Source: Fuerstiella sp. (GTDB lineage Bacteria; Planctomycetota; Planctomycetia; Planctomycetales; Planctomycetaceae). Taken from it: DNA of 64,000 nt. Below the pieces are notes generated by a model, which did no database searches, was not told the DNA's origin, and saw nothing but the letters and a program-made list of their open reading frames with translations. Where the stretch lies: contig JALHMY010000027.1 in assembly GCA_022843805.1 (NCBI GenBank), positions 33,884-97,883 of the forward strand, written 5' to 3'. Positions 54,640 through 62,880 of this stretch are shown here, piece after piece (positions within the stretch are counted from its first letter, which is position 1; each line of letters opens with the position of its first letter). A program made the position numbers and the translations under genes.

Positions 54640-54875
54640 GACAATGGATTCCTTTCCTCAAATTCCCCTTGTGCTGGCCGCTCGAAAGTGCCTTCCCACG
54701 AACCGGCCATTTCATCAACCCAGACTTCCCATTCGGATGAGGAGTTGGCTTTTGGAGATGAGAGAGATTCCACAGTAATTCGAACGTCATGATTGGCTTC
54801 AGACAATCCCAGAGGCAGGGAAAGTCGCAACGTTCCGTCGCTGCTGACTTTCGAGTTCACCACAATGCGATTCAT
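54636..54875 (-). CDS. VapB-like antitoxin
   Basis: This 79-residue protein is encoded directly upstream of the PIN toxin and overlaps it by four bases. The N-terminal half (RIVVNSKVSSDGTLRLSLPL) looks like a short beta-strand DNA-binding region; the C-terminal half (SSEWEVWVDEMAGSWEGTFE) is acidic and aromatic, suited to wrap and block the toxin. It does not match a specific antitoxin family with certainty, so the assignment rests mainly on position and size. AAGGAAG lies upstream of the ATG, and an extended -10 promoter lies about 30 bases before it. Confidence 0.8.
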   Translation of the reverse strand: MNRIVVNSKVSSDGTLRLSLPLGLSEANHDVRITVESLSSPKANSSSEWEVWVDEMAGSWEGTFERPAQGEFEERNPLS

Positions 54876-54904
54876 AGTACAACTTCCTTCTTTGAGGTAC
54901 CCCG

Positions 54905-54910
54905 AGTATA
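54905..54910 (-). promoter_or_regulatory. Extended -10 promoter element of the VapBC-like module
   Basis: On the minus strand TGATATACT (extended -10 with TG one base upstream) lies about 30 bases before the antitoxin ATG. No good -35 hexamer sits 17 bases further, which is tolerated with an extended -10. The surrounding region also has TATAGACTGATC, possibly part of an operator. Confidence 0.5.
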
Positions 54911-55094
54911 TCAGATCAGTCTATACCGATGCATTGTCACTTTCAAAAAGGAAATGCACCCCGGTAATCACTCCATCGGCTGCTCAAAACACTTTACCGA
55001 ATTGTATGTGGGCGTCGAAATCGTCCAACGCTGGTACTGATACTGGCGTAGTGATTCCAGCCAGACGACAGCCACACATAAATGGAGAACAGCA

Positions 55095-55802
55095 GTGACT
55101 GCCGGTTTGCTGGAAATCGGGCTGAATCGAGCCCTCTGCATCCGTAAAGAACATCTGTCGTCATGTCCCGAAGCATGTCGCCTGCTGTATATCAGCGATA
55201 TTCACCTGCGACGAAGTCGTTCAGAACGACTGGGTCAGCAGGTGCTTGAATCTGTCCATCAGTGCCGACCCGATTCGGTGCTGCTGGGCGGTGATCTGGT
55301 CGATTCACGCTCCGAGCTGAACAGGCTGAGTGATCTGATTGGTGAGATCGGCAACGTTGCACCGGTTCTGGCGATGGGTGGAAATCACGATGACCATGTC
55401 GGAATAGAACGAGTAAAGGACGCTGTGACGAATGGCGGCGGACAGTGGATTCATTCCAATACTGCCAAAATATTCCATGGGTCTCGAGTGATCGCAGTAT
55501 CAGGTCCGGACGCCCGGGTAAACGCTGATGGTGATGTTCGAATTCTGTGTGCCCACAATCCGGCAATCTGGAAGACCGCCCGTCAGCAGAGTTATCACCT
55601 GGTACTTGCTGGTCACCTGCATGGATGTCAGATGGTTGCGTTTGAGTATCGTGATCGCCTGTTTCCCGGTGCCTTTTTCTATCCCTATTGTTATCTGAGC
55701 CATCAAAATGGCGGGTCACGGCTGGTGGTCAGTCGCGGCGTCAGTGATCTGGTACCGATTCGCTGGCGATGTCCCCGGGAGGTTGTTCTGTGTCACGTTT
55801 AA
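55095..55802 (+). CDS. Calcineurin-like metallophosphoesterase
   Basis: The protein has 235 residues; ATG or similar start at 55095. All motifs of the family are present: YISDIHLRRS (D, H ligands), LLGGDLVDS, MGGNHDD, CAHNP and LAGHLHGCQM (GHxH). It has no signal peptide or membrane segment, unlike YkuE-type homologs. It hydrolyses a phosphoester using two metal ions; in this group UDP-diacylglucosamine and cyclic nucleotide substrates are known, so membrane-lipid chemistry is possible. The downstream gene overlaps its 3' end by 13 bases. Confidence 0.9.
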   Translation: MTAGLLEIGLNRALCIRKEHLSSCPEACRLLYISDIHLRRSRSERLGQQVLESVHQCRPDSVLLGGDLVDSRSELNRLSDLIGEIGNVAPVLAMGGNHDDHVGIERVKDAVTNGGGQWIHSNTAKIFHGSRVIAVSGPDARVNADGDVRILCAHNPAIWKTARQQSYHLVLAGHLHGCQMVAFEYRDRLFPGAFFYPYCYLSHQNGGSRLVVSRGVSDLVPIRWRCPREVVLCHV

Positions 55803-56707
55803 CATTCACAGGAACCAGGCACACGAAGAATCTGCTCGAAGCGCGTCCATCGCTCCCAGTCAGGCCTGTTCCCGGCAGATGCTCGGCAATTCTGACTTCA
55901 GCCACCAGTTTTCTGCGAGCGATCCCACTCTTTTTTGCGTCGACACCAAAAACTCCTCTGCGAGTTCTGTGCGTCATCGCATTTGACACTCTTCACGTCA
56001 TGCGGCATGCAAGGCCGATGTCACAGGACAAGCTGACTGCGCTGGCCGCTTTACTTGATTTCGGAGCCTGTGCGAACGCTGCCCTCGATGGTAAGCACTA
56101 TTGCAGAACAGAGTATGACGAAAACTGGCAGAAGTTACAGAATGCCGGCCTGGAATTGCTGGTTGATGATTATCTGAGCAGACTGCGGAATCTGGAAATT
56201 CAGCGACCTTCGCCTGGCGGTGACGATCAGCGTTTTGGAGAAATTCGCACTTACCGGGAAGCAGTCGCGAGGATTTCTCTGGGCCTTATTGCCGCCGCTA
56301 CTCTGGGTGATGCCGATTCCGGATTCCACGGAGGAATGGTTGATAGTGAGTCATTCCATGCGGACACCGAGCTGGACGCATTGTTTCGAATCGTCATGCT
56401 CTGCCAGATCATCGACGATGTGATCGACTACCCAACAGACCTGTCAGCCGCATTACCAGGTTTTCTCACCGCCACTGCGTCACTGCCCCGAGCTCTTGCC
56501 CTGACTGCTCAGGCGGGAAAGGAATATGCCACGGGCATCACCCGGACGAAAACCGGAGCCATATTTCCGCTCCGAATCGCACTGATCCTCGTTTCTGTAA
56601 TAACACGACTCATCACATGGATCTGTCATCGCGGCAAATTCGAGATACCAGCCGATCAAAACTGCGAATCAGAACTCGCCGACAACCTCACTGCCGCCCC
56701 GAGTTGA
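55790..56707 (+). CDS. All-alpha protein, possible class I isoprenoid synthase-like
   Basis: The protein has 305 residues from GTG 55790, chosen because GGGAGG lies seven bases upstream within the end of the phosphoesterase gene. The protein is almost all helical. LCQIIDDVIDYPTDLSA resembles an aspartate-rich helix of class I isoprenoid synthases, and an upstream helix holds FGACANAALDGKHYCRTEYD. Only one DDxxD-like motif is clear, so this label is tentative. Two hydrophobic helices lie near the C-terminus (LRIALILVSVITRLITWI). The 13-base overlap implies co-translation with the phosphoesterase. The 3' end overlaps the convergent DUF1559 gene by 39 bases. Confidence 0.6.
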   Translation: MSRLTFTGTRHTKNLLEARPSLPVRPVPGRCSAILTSATSFLRAIPLFFASTPKTPLRVLCVIAFDTLHVMRHARPMSQDKLTALAALLDFGACANAALDGKHYCRTEYDENWQKLQNAGLELLVDDYLSRLRNLEIQRPSPGGDDQRFGEIRTYREAVARISLGLIAAATLGDADSGFHGGMVDSESFHADTELDALFRIVMLCQIIDDVIDYPTDLSAALPGFLTATASLPRALALTAQAGKEYATGITRTKTGAIFPLRIALILVSVITRLITWICHRGKFEIPADQNCESELADNLTAAPS

Positions 56708-57652
56708 CAGCGATCGAAGAATGGTCATATCAATGTTCTCACTCAGAAATCGCACACTGCCATCAACCAGGCCAAACTGAGCACCACCAGTGTGCTGACT
56801 TCCAAAAGCACACAAACGCTGAATGGACTCCAAAGCTGCATCGAACGTGGCCGCACTGGAAATGCTGGCTGGCTTGTTTGCAAAATTGAAGGGCAGCCGA
56901 TAATTGATCGGCCCAAAACTGCTCATCGTGAGATCTGTCAGCCCCAGCTGGCCGCCGGACGGAGCCCAGTAGCCCCAGCCTCCCATCGGATTCTGCGAAT
57001 AACCCCCGGTAAAAAAAGTATCGTAATTCGGGTCGTGGTGAGATCGTTCGCCAATCAGCAGTGTGTTCGATGTTCCGTCCGTCACATCTCGCATTCTCAC
57101 CAGGCCGTGCTGAATCGTCGGCGGACTATTGATCGGCGGACCAGAGCCGGCAAACATTCCATTGCCACTGATATTCGACGGAGGATGTGACTGCGTGCCA
57201 CCATTTCCACCATAACTTGTGAGCGCATAACGGGCACCGCTGCTCTTCGTATGAGGATTCTGACTCAGTGTGGCAGACGGACACAAAAGCACAGGCAGGA
57301 TCACAGCCGTATTGCCGTTCGTTTCATTCGCCAGCGGATTCGCAAAATCCCATTGGTTATAGAGTGCTGTTTGTTCAAAGTACGGAAGAATCTGCACAAA
57401 CATTGACCAGCCCCGCACACGAGGTGCCGTGGGGAATGACATGCGAATCTGGCCAGGCGGAAAACACGAATGGGTACTCTCATAGTTATGCATCGCCAGT
57501 GCGATCTGCTTCAGCTGGCTTTTGCACTGCGTTCGGCGAGCCGCTTCACGTGCCTGCTGAACCGCTGGCAGCAGCAACCCAATGAGAATCGCAATGACGG
57601 CGATCACAACAAGCAGCTCAATTAGTGTAAAAGCACTTCGATGTCTAGACAT
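56669..57652 (-). CDS. DUF1559 prepilin-like protein, first copy
   Basis: The protein has 327 residues. The N-terminus SAFTLIELLVVIAVIAILIG is a type IV prepilin cleavage and methylation motif with a long hydrophobic helix, followed by PAVQQAREAARRTQCKSQLK. The DUF1559 (SBP_bac_10-like) body follows: YESTHSCFPPGQ, MRDVTDGTSNTLLIGER and the C-terminal HTGGAQFGLVDGSVRFLSEN. Dozens of paralogs per genome are usual in planctomycetes. They probably assemble into, or are secreted by, a pseudopilus system. It converges on the isoprenoid-synthase-like gene. Confidence 0.95.
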   Translation of the reverse strand: MSRHRSAFTLIELLVVIAVIAILIGLLLPAVQQAREAARRTQCKSQLKQIALAMHNYESTHSCFPPGQIRMSFPTAPRVRGWSMFVQILPYFEQTALYNQWDFANPLANETNGNTAVILPVLLCPSATLSQNPHTKSSGARYALTSYGGNGGTQSHPPSNISGNGMFAGSGPPINSPPTIQHGLVRMRDVTDGTSNTLLIGERSHHDPNYDTFFTGGYSQNPMGGWGYWAPSGGQLGLTDLTMSSFGPINYRLPFNFANKPASISSAATFDAALESIQRLCAFGSQHTGGAQFGLVDGSVRFLSENIDMTILRSLSTRGGSEVVGEF

Positions 57653-57719
57653 TGATGCTCACTTTCAGGGTCTTCCGGAACGGGCCTTTCAATTACAAAC
57701 TTCTGGATCGCCTGAAACA

Positions 57720-58157
57720 TCAGGAATCCGATTCCCTTTTGGCCAGATCCAGTTGTTCCGCTTCATTGACCTTAATGTAAATACGATCGTCTTCATCCAC
57801 CACCACACCAACAACGCGAATCATCTTTCCTCGGTAGAATTCCTCAGGAACATCCACGTTTCGGACTTTCTTCAGATCAGCCACTCCCTGTTCCGAAATG
57901 GCAACCCCAAGATTCTTCCTGTCATTAAAATCGGCCTCCGAATCGAGAAACACGGTTTTTCGTTTTACGGAATTCTTCGAGCCCTTTACTTCAAAAACCA
58001 CTTCCACCTTCCTGCCGACATGCTGTCTGGCGTCTTCTGCCATAATGCGCGGAGGCTTTTCTTCAGCCGCATGCGATACAACAGTGGCAAACGCCAGACT
58101 GCTCAGCAGGCACACAGCAATTCCGCACAGCGTGTTTCGAATATCCACGACGTCCAC
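57720..58157 (-). CDS. Small exported OB-fold-like protein
   Basis: This 145-residue protein has a signal peptide (LCGIAVCLLSSLAFATVVS). The mature part (RIMAEDARQHVGRKVEVVFE, KTVFLDSEADFNDRKNLGVA, EFYRGKMIRVVGVVVDEDDR, IYIKVNEAEQL) has five strands in the order seen in periplasmic OB-fold proteins. It could bind a small ligand or oligomeric partner. It lies upstream of the DUF1559 gene, separated by 67 bases, on the same strand, and may be co-transcribed with it. Confidence 0.75.
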   Translation of the reverse strand: MDVVDIRNTLCGIAVCLLSSLAFATVVSHAAEEKPPRIMAEDARQHVGRKVEVVFEVKGSKNSVKRKTVFLDSEADFNDRKNLGVAISEQGVADLKKVRNVDVPEEFYRGKMIRVVGVVVDEDDRIYIKVNEAEQLDLAKRESDS

Positions 58158-58269
58158 CTCTGTCCTGACTTTCTCTGTCCTGATCTTCCCTTACCACATG
58201 ACAGAGACACGATTCTGACATGCAATGTCAGAATGATGACAGACGGCGAAACTTTCGGCAAACAAAAGA

Positions 58270-58599
58270 GTGCGACGGTTTAAAATCTCTTCAGGGCTGC
58301 CCCAGACGGCTTTGGCACAGAGGGCAGGCATTTCGCGCACCTCCGTAACTGCGATTGAAGGCGATCAACTCATCCCGTCCGTCGCCACAGCACTGGCGAT
58401 CGCCAGTTCGCTGGGAACCACCGTTGAGGAACTTTTCGGCAAGTCTTCCAAAGAGACATCTTCCGAACGATGGGCGTGGAAGTCATCAGCCTCGTCGAAT
58501 TGCTGGGGAGCCGATGTTGCCAGCAACACAATTCTCTATCCAGCCATGTCATCCCGTTCGCTCACGAAAACAGGGGGGCGATCACTTCACCCATGCTGA
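58270..58599 (+). pseudogene. Truncated XRE regulator, likely remnant
   Basis: The translation starts with a good XRE-type helix-turn-helix: GLPQTALAQRAGISRTSVTA, IEGDQLIPSVATALAIASSL and GTTVEELFGKS. The start is GTG. In this type the helix-turn-helix is normally followed by a periplasmic-binding-like domain for molybdate or a similar ligand; the segment WAWKSSASSNCWGADVASNT, ILYPA matches the linker that leads into it. The domain itself is missing, and the frame runs into the 3' end of the convergent DUF1501 gene and stops. I read this as a 3'-truncated gene, possibly cut when the DUF1501 gene was placed here. A short stand-alone repressor is less likely. Confidence 0.6.
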
Positions 58600-59941
58600 C
58601 TCGATGAGGGCGGCCGAGCCGATCGACCATCGTCGATTCCGGATCAATGCCCAATGCCGTGAAGATCGTGGCACCCATGTCGGCCGGATACCAGCCACGA
58701 GTTGCCGGATAGGCGGCCTGATCGTCACTCGCTCCTATCACCTGGCCCCCCTGAACTCCGGCTCCTGCAAACACAGCGGAAAAGACTCCTGACCAGTGAT
58801 CACGACCCGCGTCCGGATTGATCTGAGGAGTACGACCGAACTCGCCCACTGCAACCACCAGTGTCTGCTCGAGCAGACCTCGTTCTTCAAGATCTGACAG
58901 CAATGCCGAAAGCCCCTGATCAAAGGGAGGCAGCAGTCGATTCTTCAGCTGACCGAAGTTGTTTCCATGCGTATCCCAGTTATTCATCGTACCCATGTTG
59001 GCCTGAATGATGGGCATGCCCGCTTCGACCAGGCGCCGAGCCAGCAGCAGGGACTGACCAAATGAATGACGGCCATACCGGTCCCGAACTTCCGCCGGTT
59101 CCTTGTTCATGTCAAACACATCCCGAAATCGCCCGGCAGCCCCCAGCAGCTGGTGAGCTTTCTCCATCGATCTGCTCAGCGACTGCGAAGCCGAAGGCAG
59201 CTGCAGATGACGATGCTGGTCGTCGAGGACGGTCAGCAGACTGCGTCGGCTTTGAACTCGCTGTTCATTCAAGTCCTGCAGCAGCGTCAGTTCATCAATG
59301 TTGAAGTTGGCAGCATTCGGGTCTTTGGTGACGTGCCATGGATCGTACTGACTTCCCATGAACCCGCCGGTCTGTCCGGAAAACCCATAGCCATTGTGAA
59401 TATAGGTCGGCAGCATAACGCCCGAGGGAACACCGTCTTCGCGCGGTCGCAGCGCCTGCATCGTGGCCGAATAACAGGGCCAGTCACTGCGGCTGGCCAT
59501 ATGAGTTGATCCGGGCGGAGTTTGATTAACGCCCGTCAGCACAAAATGTGTGGCGTGCTCATGACTCGGCAGACTGTGAGTCATTGAACGGACAATGGCG
59601 AACTTGTCGGCGACGAGTGCCATCCGGGGCAAATGCGGGCCAATCTGAACACCAGGTGCCACGGTGTCGATCGGACGAAACTCTCCCCGTACCTCTGCCG
59701 GTGCATCGGGTTTCAGATCCCACATATCCTGATGGGATGGTGCACCGGTGAGGAAAATGAAGATGACGCTCTTCGCTTTCCCAAACAACGGCTCCCCCGA
59801 TTCCGCCGCCCTCGCTGTCTGCCCGACCCCCGCCCCCATATTTGCCAGTCCCAGACCCAGCGCTCCCGAATAGCCAATCTGCAGCATTTGACGGCGACAC
59901 AACGCGGCAGCACGAGCATGAATCGGGCGAATTGGGGGCAT
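58562..59941 (-). CDS. DUF1501 protein, third copy
   Basis: The protein has 459 residues from ATG 59941, with GGAG six bases upstream; the frame extends to 59974. The signal region is CRRQMLQIGYSGALGLGLAN. DUF1501 landmarks are SVIFIFLTGAPSHQDMWDLK, FAIVRSMTHSLPSHEHATHF, LLARRLVEAGMPIIQANMGT, WDTHGNN, VVAVGEFGRTPQIN and GRDHWSGVFSAVFAGAGV, ending MVDRLGRPHRVSMGEVIAPL. Unlike the other two copies, no DUF1549 gene is adjacent. Its 3' end overlaps the truncated XRE frame. Confidence 0.94.
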   Translation of the reverse strand: MPPIRPIHARAAALCRRQMLQIGYSGALGLGLANMGAGVGQTARAAESGEPLFGKAKSVIFIFLTGAPSHQDMWDLKPDAPAEVRGEFRPIDTVAPGVQIGPHLPRMALVADKFAIVRSMTHSLPSHEHATHFVLTGVNQTPPGSTHMASRSDWPCYSATMQALRPREDGVPSGVMLPTYIHNGYGFSGQTGGFMGSQYDPWHVTKDPNAANFNIDELTLLQDLNEQRVQSRRSLLTVLDDQHRHLQLPSASQSLSRSMEKAHQLLGAAGRFRDVFDMNKEPAEVRDRYGRHSFGQSLLLARRLVEAGMPIIQANMGTMNNWDTHGNNFGQLKNRLLPPFDQGLSALLSDLEERGLLEQTLVVAVGEFGRTPQINPDAGRDHWSGVFSAVFAGAGVQGGQVIGASDDQAAYPATRGWYPADMGATIFTALGIDPESTMVDRLGRPHRVSMGEVIAPLFS

Positions 59942-60066
59942 CTCAGGCTCCAGGAAGCAGAACAAGCAGATCAAAATGGACGAGATTTTACCGGGGAACC
60001 GGTTTGGCAGGTATCGGGCAGAACCGACATCATACGGATTTTCCCCATCGCCCGAAACTCAGGACC

Positions 60067-61062
60067 TCAGAAATCGCTGGAAATCACCTCGCCCTGATCT
60101 CTTGTGGAAAGACTTCTCTGGATGTCGTGATCCGTCGAGTACGAAAGGAAGCGAATGCTGCCATCAGCGAACGCAAAGTAGCACCCGCCATCGTGCGAAC
60201 TCCAGAAATGAAGTTCGTCGCTGGTTCGTCCCCTCGGCGGTCTGAGGCCACCACCAAATCGATCGCCCAGAACTCCCGGCAGTACTACATCCAGCACCCC
60301 CAGTGGACATGCAAACAAGAGTCCTGGGCCACCCCATTTTCCAAGTTCAGGAACACCGCCACGTTCTCCGAGCAGAAAGGTGTTGCTTGTGCCATCCTTA
60401 ATATCGGTAAGACGAACACTGCTGTTGCCAAAGAAGATTCCTGCATGAATCGTGCTCACCGGCTGCCGCGAATCCAGTTCGTTACATCGAAGAATGTGTG
60501 TCGCGGGTTGCAATCCCCCAATCCCTGAAACACCCAGATAGTTGGTTATTCCCCAGCCACCCTCCCAATAACTGCCATAGACCGGGTGTGGGTCCGGAGA
60601 ACGATTGAATTCAACGGGGCCTCCATGCATTGGATCAGAAGGGCAAACGAAGGACGTCACGACCTGCTTTGTTAATTGCCTGTGATGAATCTGACAATCC
60701 AGATCGAAGTCAAACTGTGCGTAGATCGGAAGTTGATCAATATGGGGCAGCACCGCTACGGTCCATCCAAACGACTTTGAATAACCTGGTGGCCGCTCCC
60801 AGTCAGCAACCTGCGATCCTGCCGGAAATGACCCATACAGAGACTCGTAGTGATGCAGGCCGAGCCCAAGCTGACGCATTTTATTTGCACAATTGATGCG
60901 ACGCGCACTCTCACGCGTACGCTGCACCGCAGGCAACAGCAGAGCAATGAGTAAGCCTATGACCGACAGAACGACCAGCAGTTCCACCATGGTCAGGCCA
61001 CGACATACTGAACCAACTGGTTCTGCCACTGTGTGTTGCGACGTCGCCTTTTTCATCAGCAT
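60067..61062 (-). CDS. DUF1559 prepilin-like protein, second copy
   Basis: The protein has 331 residues. A basic and polar leader is followed by GLTMVELLVVLSVIGLLIAL, the prepilin cleavage and helix motif, and PAVQRTRESARRINCANKMR. The DUF1559 body shows LGLGLHHYESLYGSFPAGSQ, IKDGTSNTFLLGERGG and DGGCYFAFADGSIRFLSYS. It starts about 160 bases after the Cys-rich peptide gene on the same strand, as the last gene of the 60067-63948 cluster. The leader is longer than in the first copy; an internal start is possible. Confidence 0.94.
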   Translation of the reverse strand: MLMKKATSQHTVAEPVGSVCRGLTMVELLVVLSVIGLLIALLLPAVQRTRESARRINCANKMRQLGLGLHHYESLYGSFPAGSQVADWERPPGYSKSFGWTVAVLPHIDQLPIYAQFDFDLDCQIHHRQLTKQVVTSFVCPSDPMHGGPVEFNRSPDPHPVYGSYWEGGWGITNYLGVSGIGGLQPATHILRCNELDSRQPVSTIHAGIFFGNSSVRLTDIKDGTSNTFLLGERGGVPELGKWGGPGLLFACPLGVLDVVLPGVLGDRFGGGLRPPRGRTSDELHFWSSHDGGCYFAFADGSIRFLSYSTDHDIQRSLSTRDQGEVISSDF

Positions 61063-61222
61063 GCCCCGTAATCGTCAGGTCAACTCGATCAAACGACGTT
61101 CCCGCAACGAAAAAACATCAAAACTCCGCGGAGAGTTCCCCACGGAGCATCCACTAATTAGCTACAGTGCACATAACTGTGTCATTAGAAGCGGTGTTAT
61201 CACCGTCACGCAGTTCGCTGGC

Positions 61223-61591
61223 TCAAGGCCCTGCCTGCGGGGGTGCGCAGTGACATCTCTCCCAGTTTCCATAGAGAACTTTCGTTGCATTCTCAGGAAT
61301 CGTAAACTGAACTGCCACGGAATCGTCCCTTTCAGAACAAACCGCTTCACAATTTATTCCACTGTATTTCCAGTGCTTTACCATACCTGTGGAATTTGCT
61401 CGAGTACCTCCGACGGCGACGGCCCAGGACACAGTGCAGCATGTCAATTCGTCAGCCTTAATGCAGTTGGACCCAATTTTCCAGTATTGTTGGGTCGTAC
61501 AGCCCTGACTGCATCCATCACTTGCCCAGGCCGCTGCACCACCCAGGATTACCACCGCAATCGAGAATTTAATTACTTTATGTAGTGTCAT
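61223..61591 (-). CDS. Small Cys-rich secreted protein
   Basis: The protein has 122 residues. A signal peptide (VIKFSIAVVILGGAAAWA) precedes a mature part of about 98 residues with nine cysteines: DGCSQGC, SNC, TCC, INC, AVC and ERCHC. The pattern suggests disulfide bonds or metal binding outside the cytoplasm. No known family was recognised. A purine-rich region lies upstream. It sits between an exported lipoprotein-carrier-like protein and a DUF1559 prepilin-like protein, on the same strand, so it may be a substrate or structural partner of these. Confidence 0.7.
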   Translation of the reverse strand: MTLHKVIKFSIAVVILGGAAAWASDGCSQGCTTQQYWKIGSNCIKADELTCCTVSWAVAVGGTRANSTGMVKHWKYSGINCEAVCSERDDSVAVQFTIPENATKVLYGNWERCHCAPPQAGP

Positions 61592-61755
61592 TTCTTACTC
61601 TCCGGCATTTCGTAGATGTTTCGAACTCAAAATTCCGCAATTTTGCACGCAGCACGCCGTTGGGATTATCCACACGACTTTGACGCAAACACAATCCCCA
61701 TAAACTGCATGGACTTCGCTCTCTCCAAGACTGTCCACCTCCTTTCTTCTGGTTG

Positions 61756-62823
61756 TTAGTCATTGTGAAATCTTCGGTAACCCATCAGCACCAGGACACA
61801 GGCCACGCCGAATAAACCTGCAACGATCATCCATCGAAACGGCGTCGATGCCTGCGTAGTTTTCAGACCTGAATCATCGGTCCCGGAAATAAACTTGCGG
61901 TTTGTATCGAAGTTTCTGACTTCCGCTCCGACGGGAAACTGTATTTCAAAGTCCGACTCAGGAATCTCCGGATTCAATCGGCACTCAAGGACTTCCGACG
62001 ATCCGCTCCACGACATCTCACCCTCAAAATTCATTTCTGTGATTTTCCAGGAAGTCAATTCATAGTGATCGTCTGATACACGGGAATAGGCGATATCCGC
62101 ATAAGTGCTGGGGCGTTCGCGCACGAGCGTCACGTACCTTACCGGGAGATAGCCTCGGCCCGGGTCGAGCCAAAGATCACAGGGAATCCAGTTTTCATCC
62201 GGATCATCCAGCCTCAGTAGAACGCACGACAAATCTCCCAGTGGAACGGACTGCGACACGATCGAGGCGTGTTCCAGTGGGAAAAACTTAGGCACCTTTC
62301 CGATGGGCCGATATACCAAAAACGGAACAGTCATCTCGGGAGAAGTTCTGAATTCCACTTCATTCGCCGCCGATCCAACGGCGCCACTTGATGTTTCATC
62401 AAAAACCGTCGGATCAAGGCTTCCGGAACTTCCCATTCCCGCAAAAATACTTCGATACCCGGCTTTGTTCAGGGCATTCCGCTCGGAGGGTGGCAGCCAG
62501 GGAGTTTCATCCGGGTTCACCTTGTGACCCCGGATATCATAATGGGTGTCGGAAATTCGCAATTCCGTGAACGTATCGAACGCAGCAAGATGGTTTTGCT
62601 CCCGACGTGCCTTCTTCAGGTCGTCGCCCCGCAGCCCTCGAGACTGTACGATCGTGGTTCTGAATTTCATATAGAACGTCTGAACGGCATCCTCTCGCTG
62701 TTGCCAGGCGTCGCGGATCTGTTCAATCGTATGAACCGATTCGTCACCTTTCACTGAGACCAAAGGCACGATGAAGATCGCCTGAATCCAAACAAGAACA
62801 ACCGCAGTCAACGAACGAAGCAT
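61756..62823 (-). CDS. Exported protein with C-terminal membrane anchor, LolA-like
   Basis: The protein has 355 residues from ATG 62823, with AAGGAGAG eight bases upstream. A signal peptide (SLTAVVLVWIQAIFIVPLV) is followed by EQIRDAWQQREDAVQTFYMK, the opening seen in planctomycete LolA/outer-membrane lipoprotein carrier-like proteins. A beta-rich middle with CVLLRLDDPDENWIPCDLWL and VRYVTLVRERPS fits a half-barrel. A C-terminal membrane segment (RWMIVAGLFGVACVLVLMGY) and basic tail RRFHND anchor it, so it stays on the membrane rather than shuttling. It lies 57 bases after the DUF1573-like gene. Confidence 0.75.
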   Translation of the reverse strand: MLRSLTAVVLVWIQAIFIVPLVSVKGDESVHTIEQIRDAWQQREDAVQTFYMKFRTTIVQSRGLRGDDLKKARREQNHLAAFDTFTELRISDTHYDIRGHKVNPDETPWLPPSERNALNKAGYRSIFAGMGSSGSLDPTVFDETSSGAVGSAANEVEFRTSPEMTVPFLVYRPIGKVPKFFPLEHASIVSQSVPLGDLSCVLLRLDDPDENWIPCDLWLDPGRGYLPVRYVTLVRERPSTYADIAYSRVSDDHYELTSWKITEMNFEGEMSWSGSSEVLECRLNPEIPESDFEIQFPVGAEVRNFDTNRKFISGTDDSGLKTTQASTPFRWMIVAGLFGVACVLVLMGYRRFHND

Positions 62824-62880
62824 TGGGCTCTCCTTCATCAGATTCTCACTGACAGCTCAAGACATTGTCGGCAATCCTGT

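Noticed and set aside
61578..61763. 61-codon minus-strand frame between the LolA-like and Cys-rich genes
   Set aside because: Its 3' end runs into the start of the Cys-rich gene and the translation has no protein-like features, though its start region is purine-rich.
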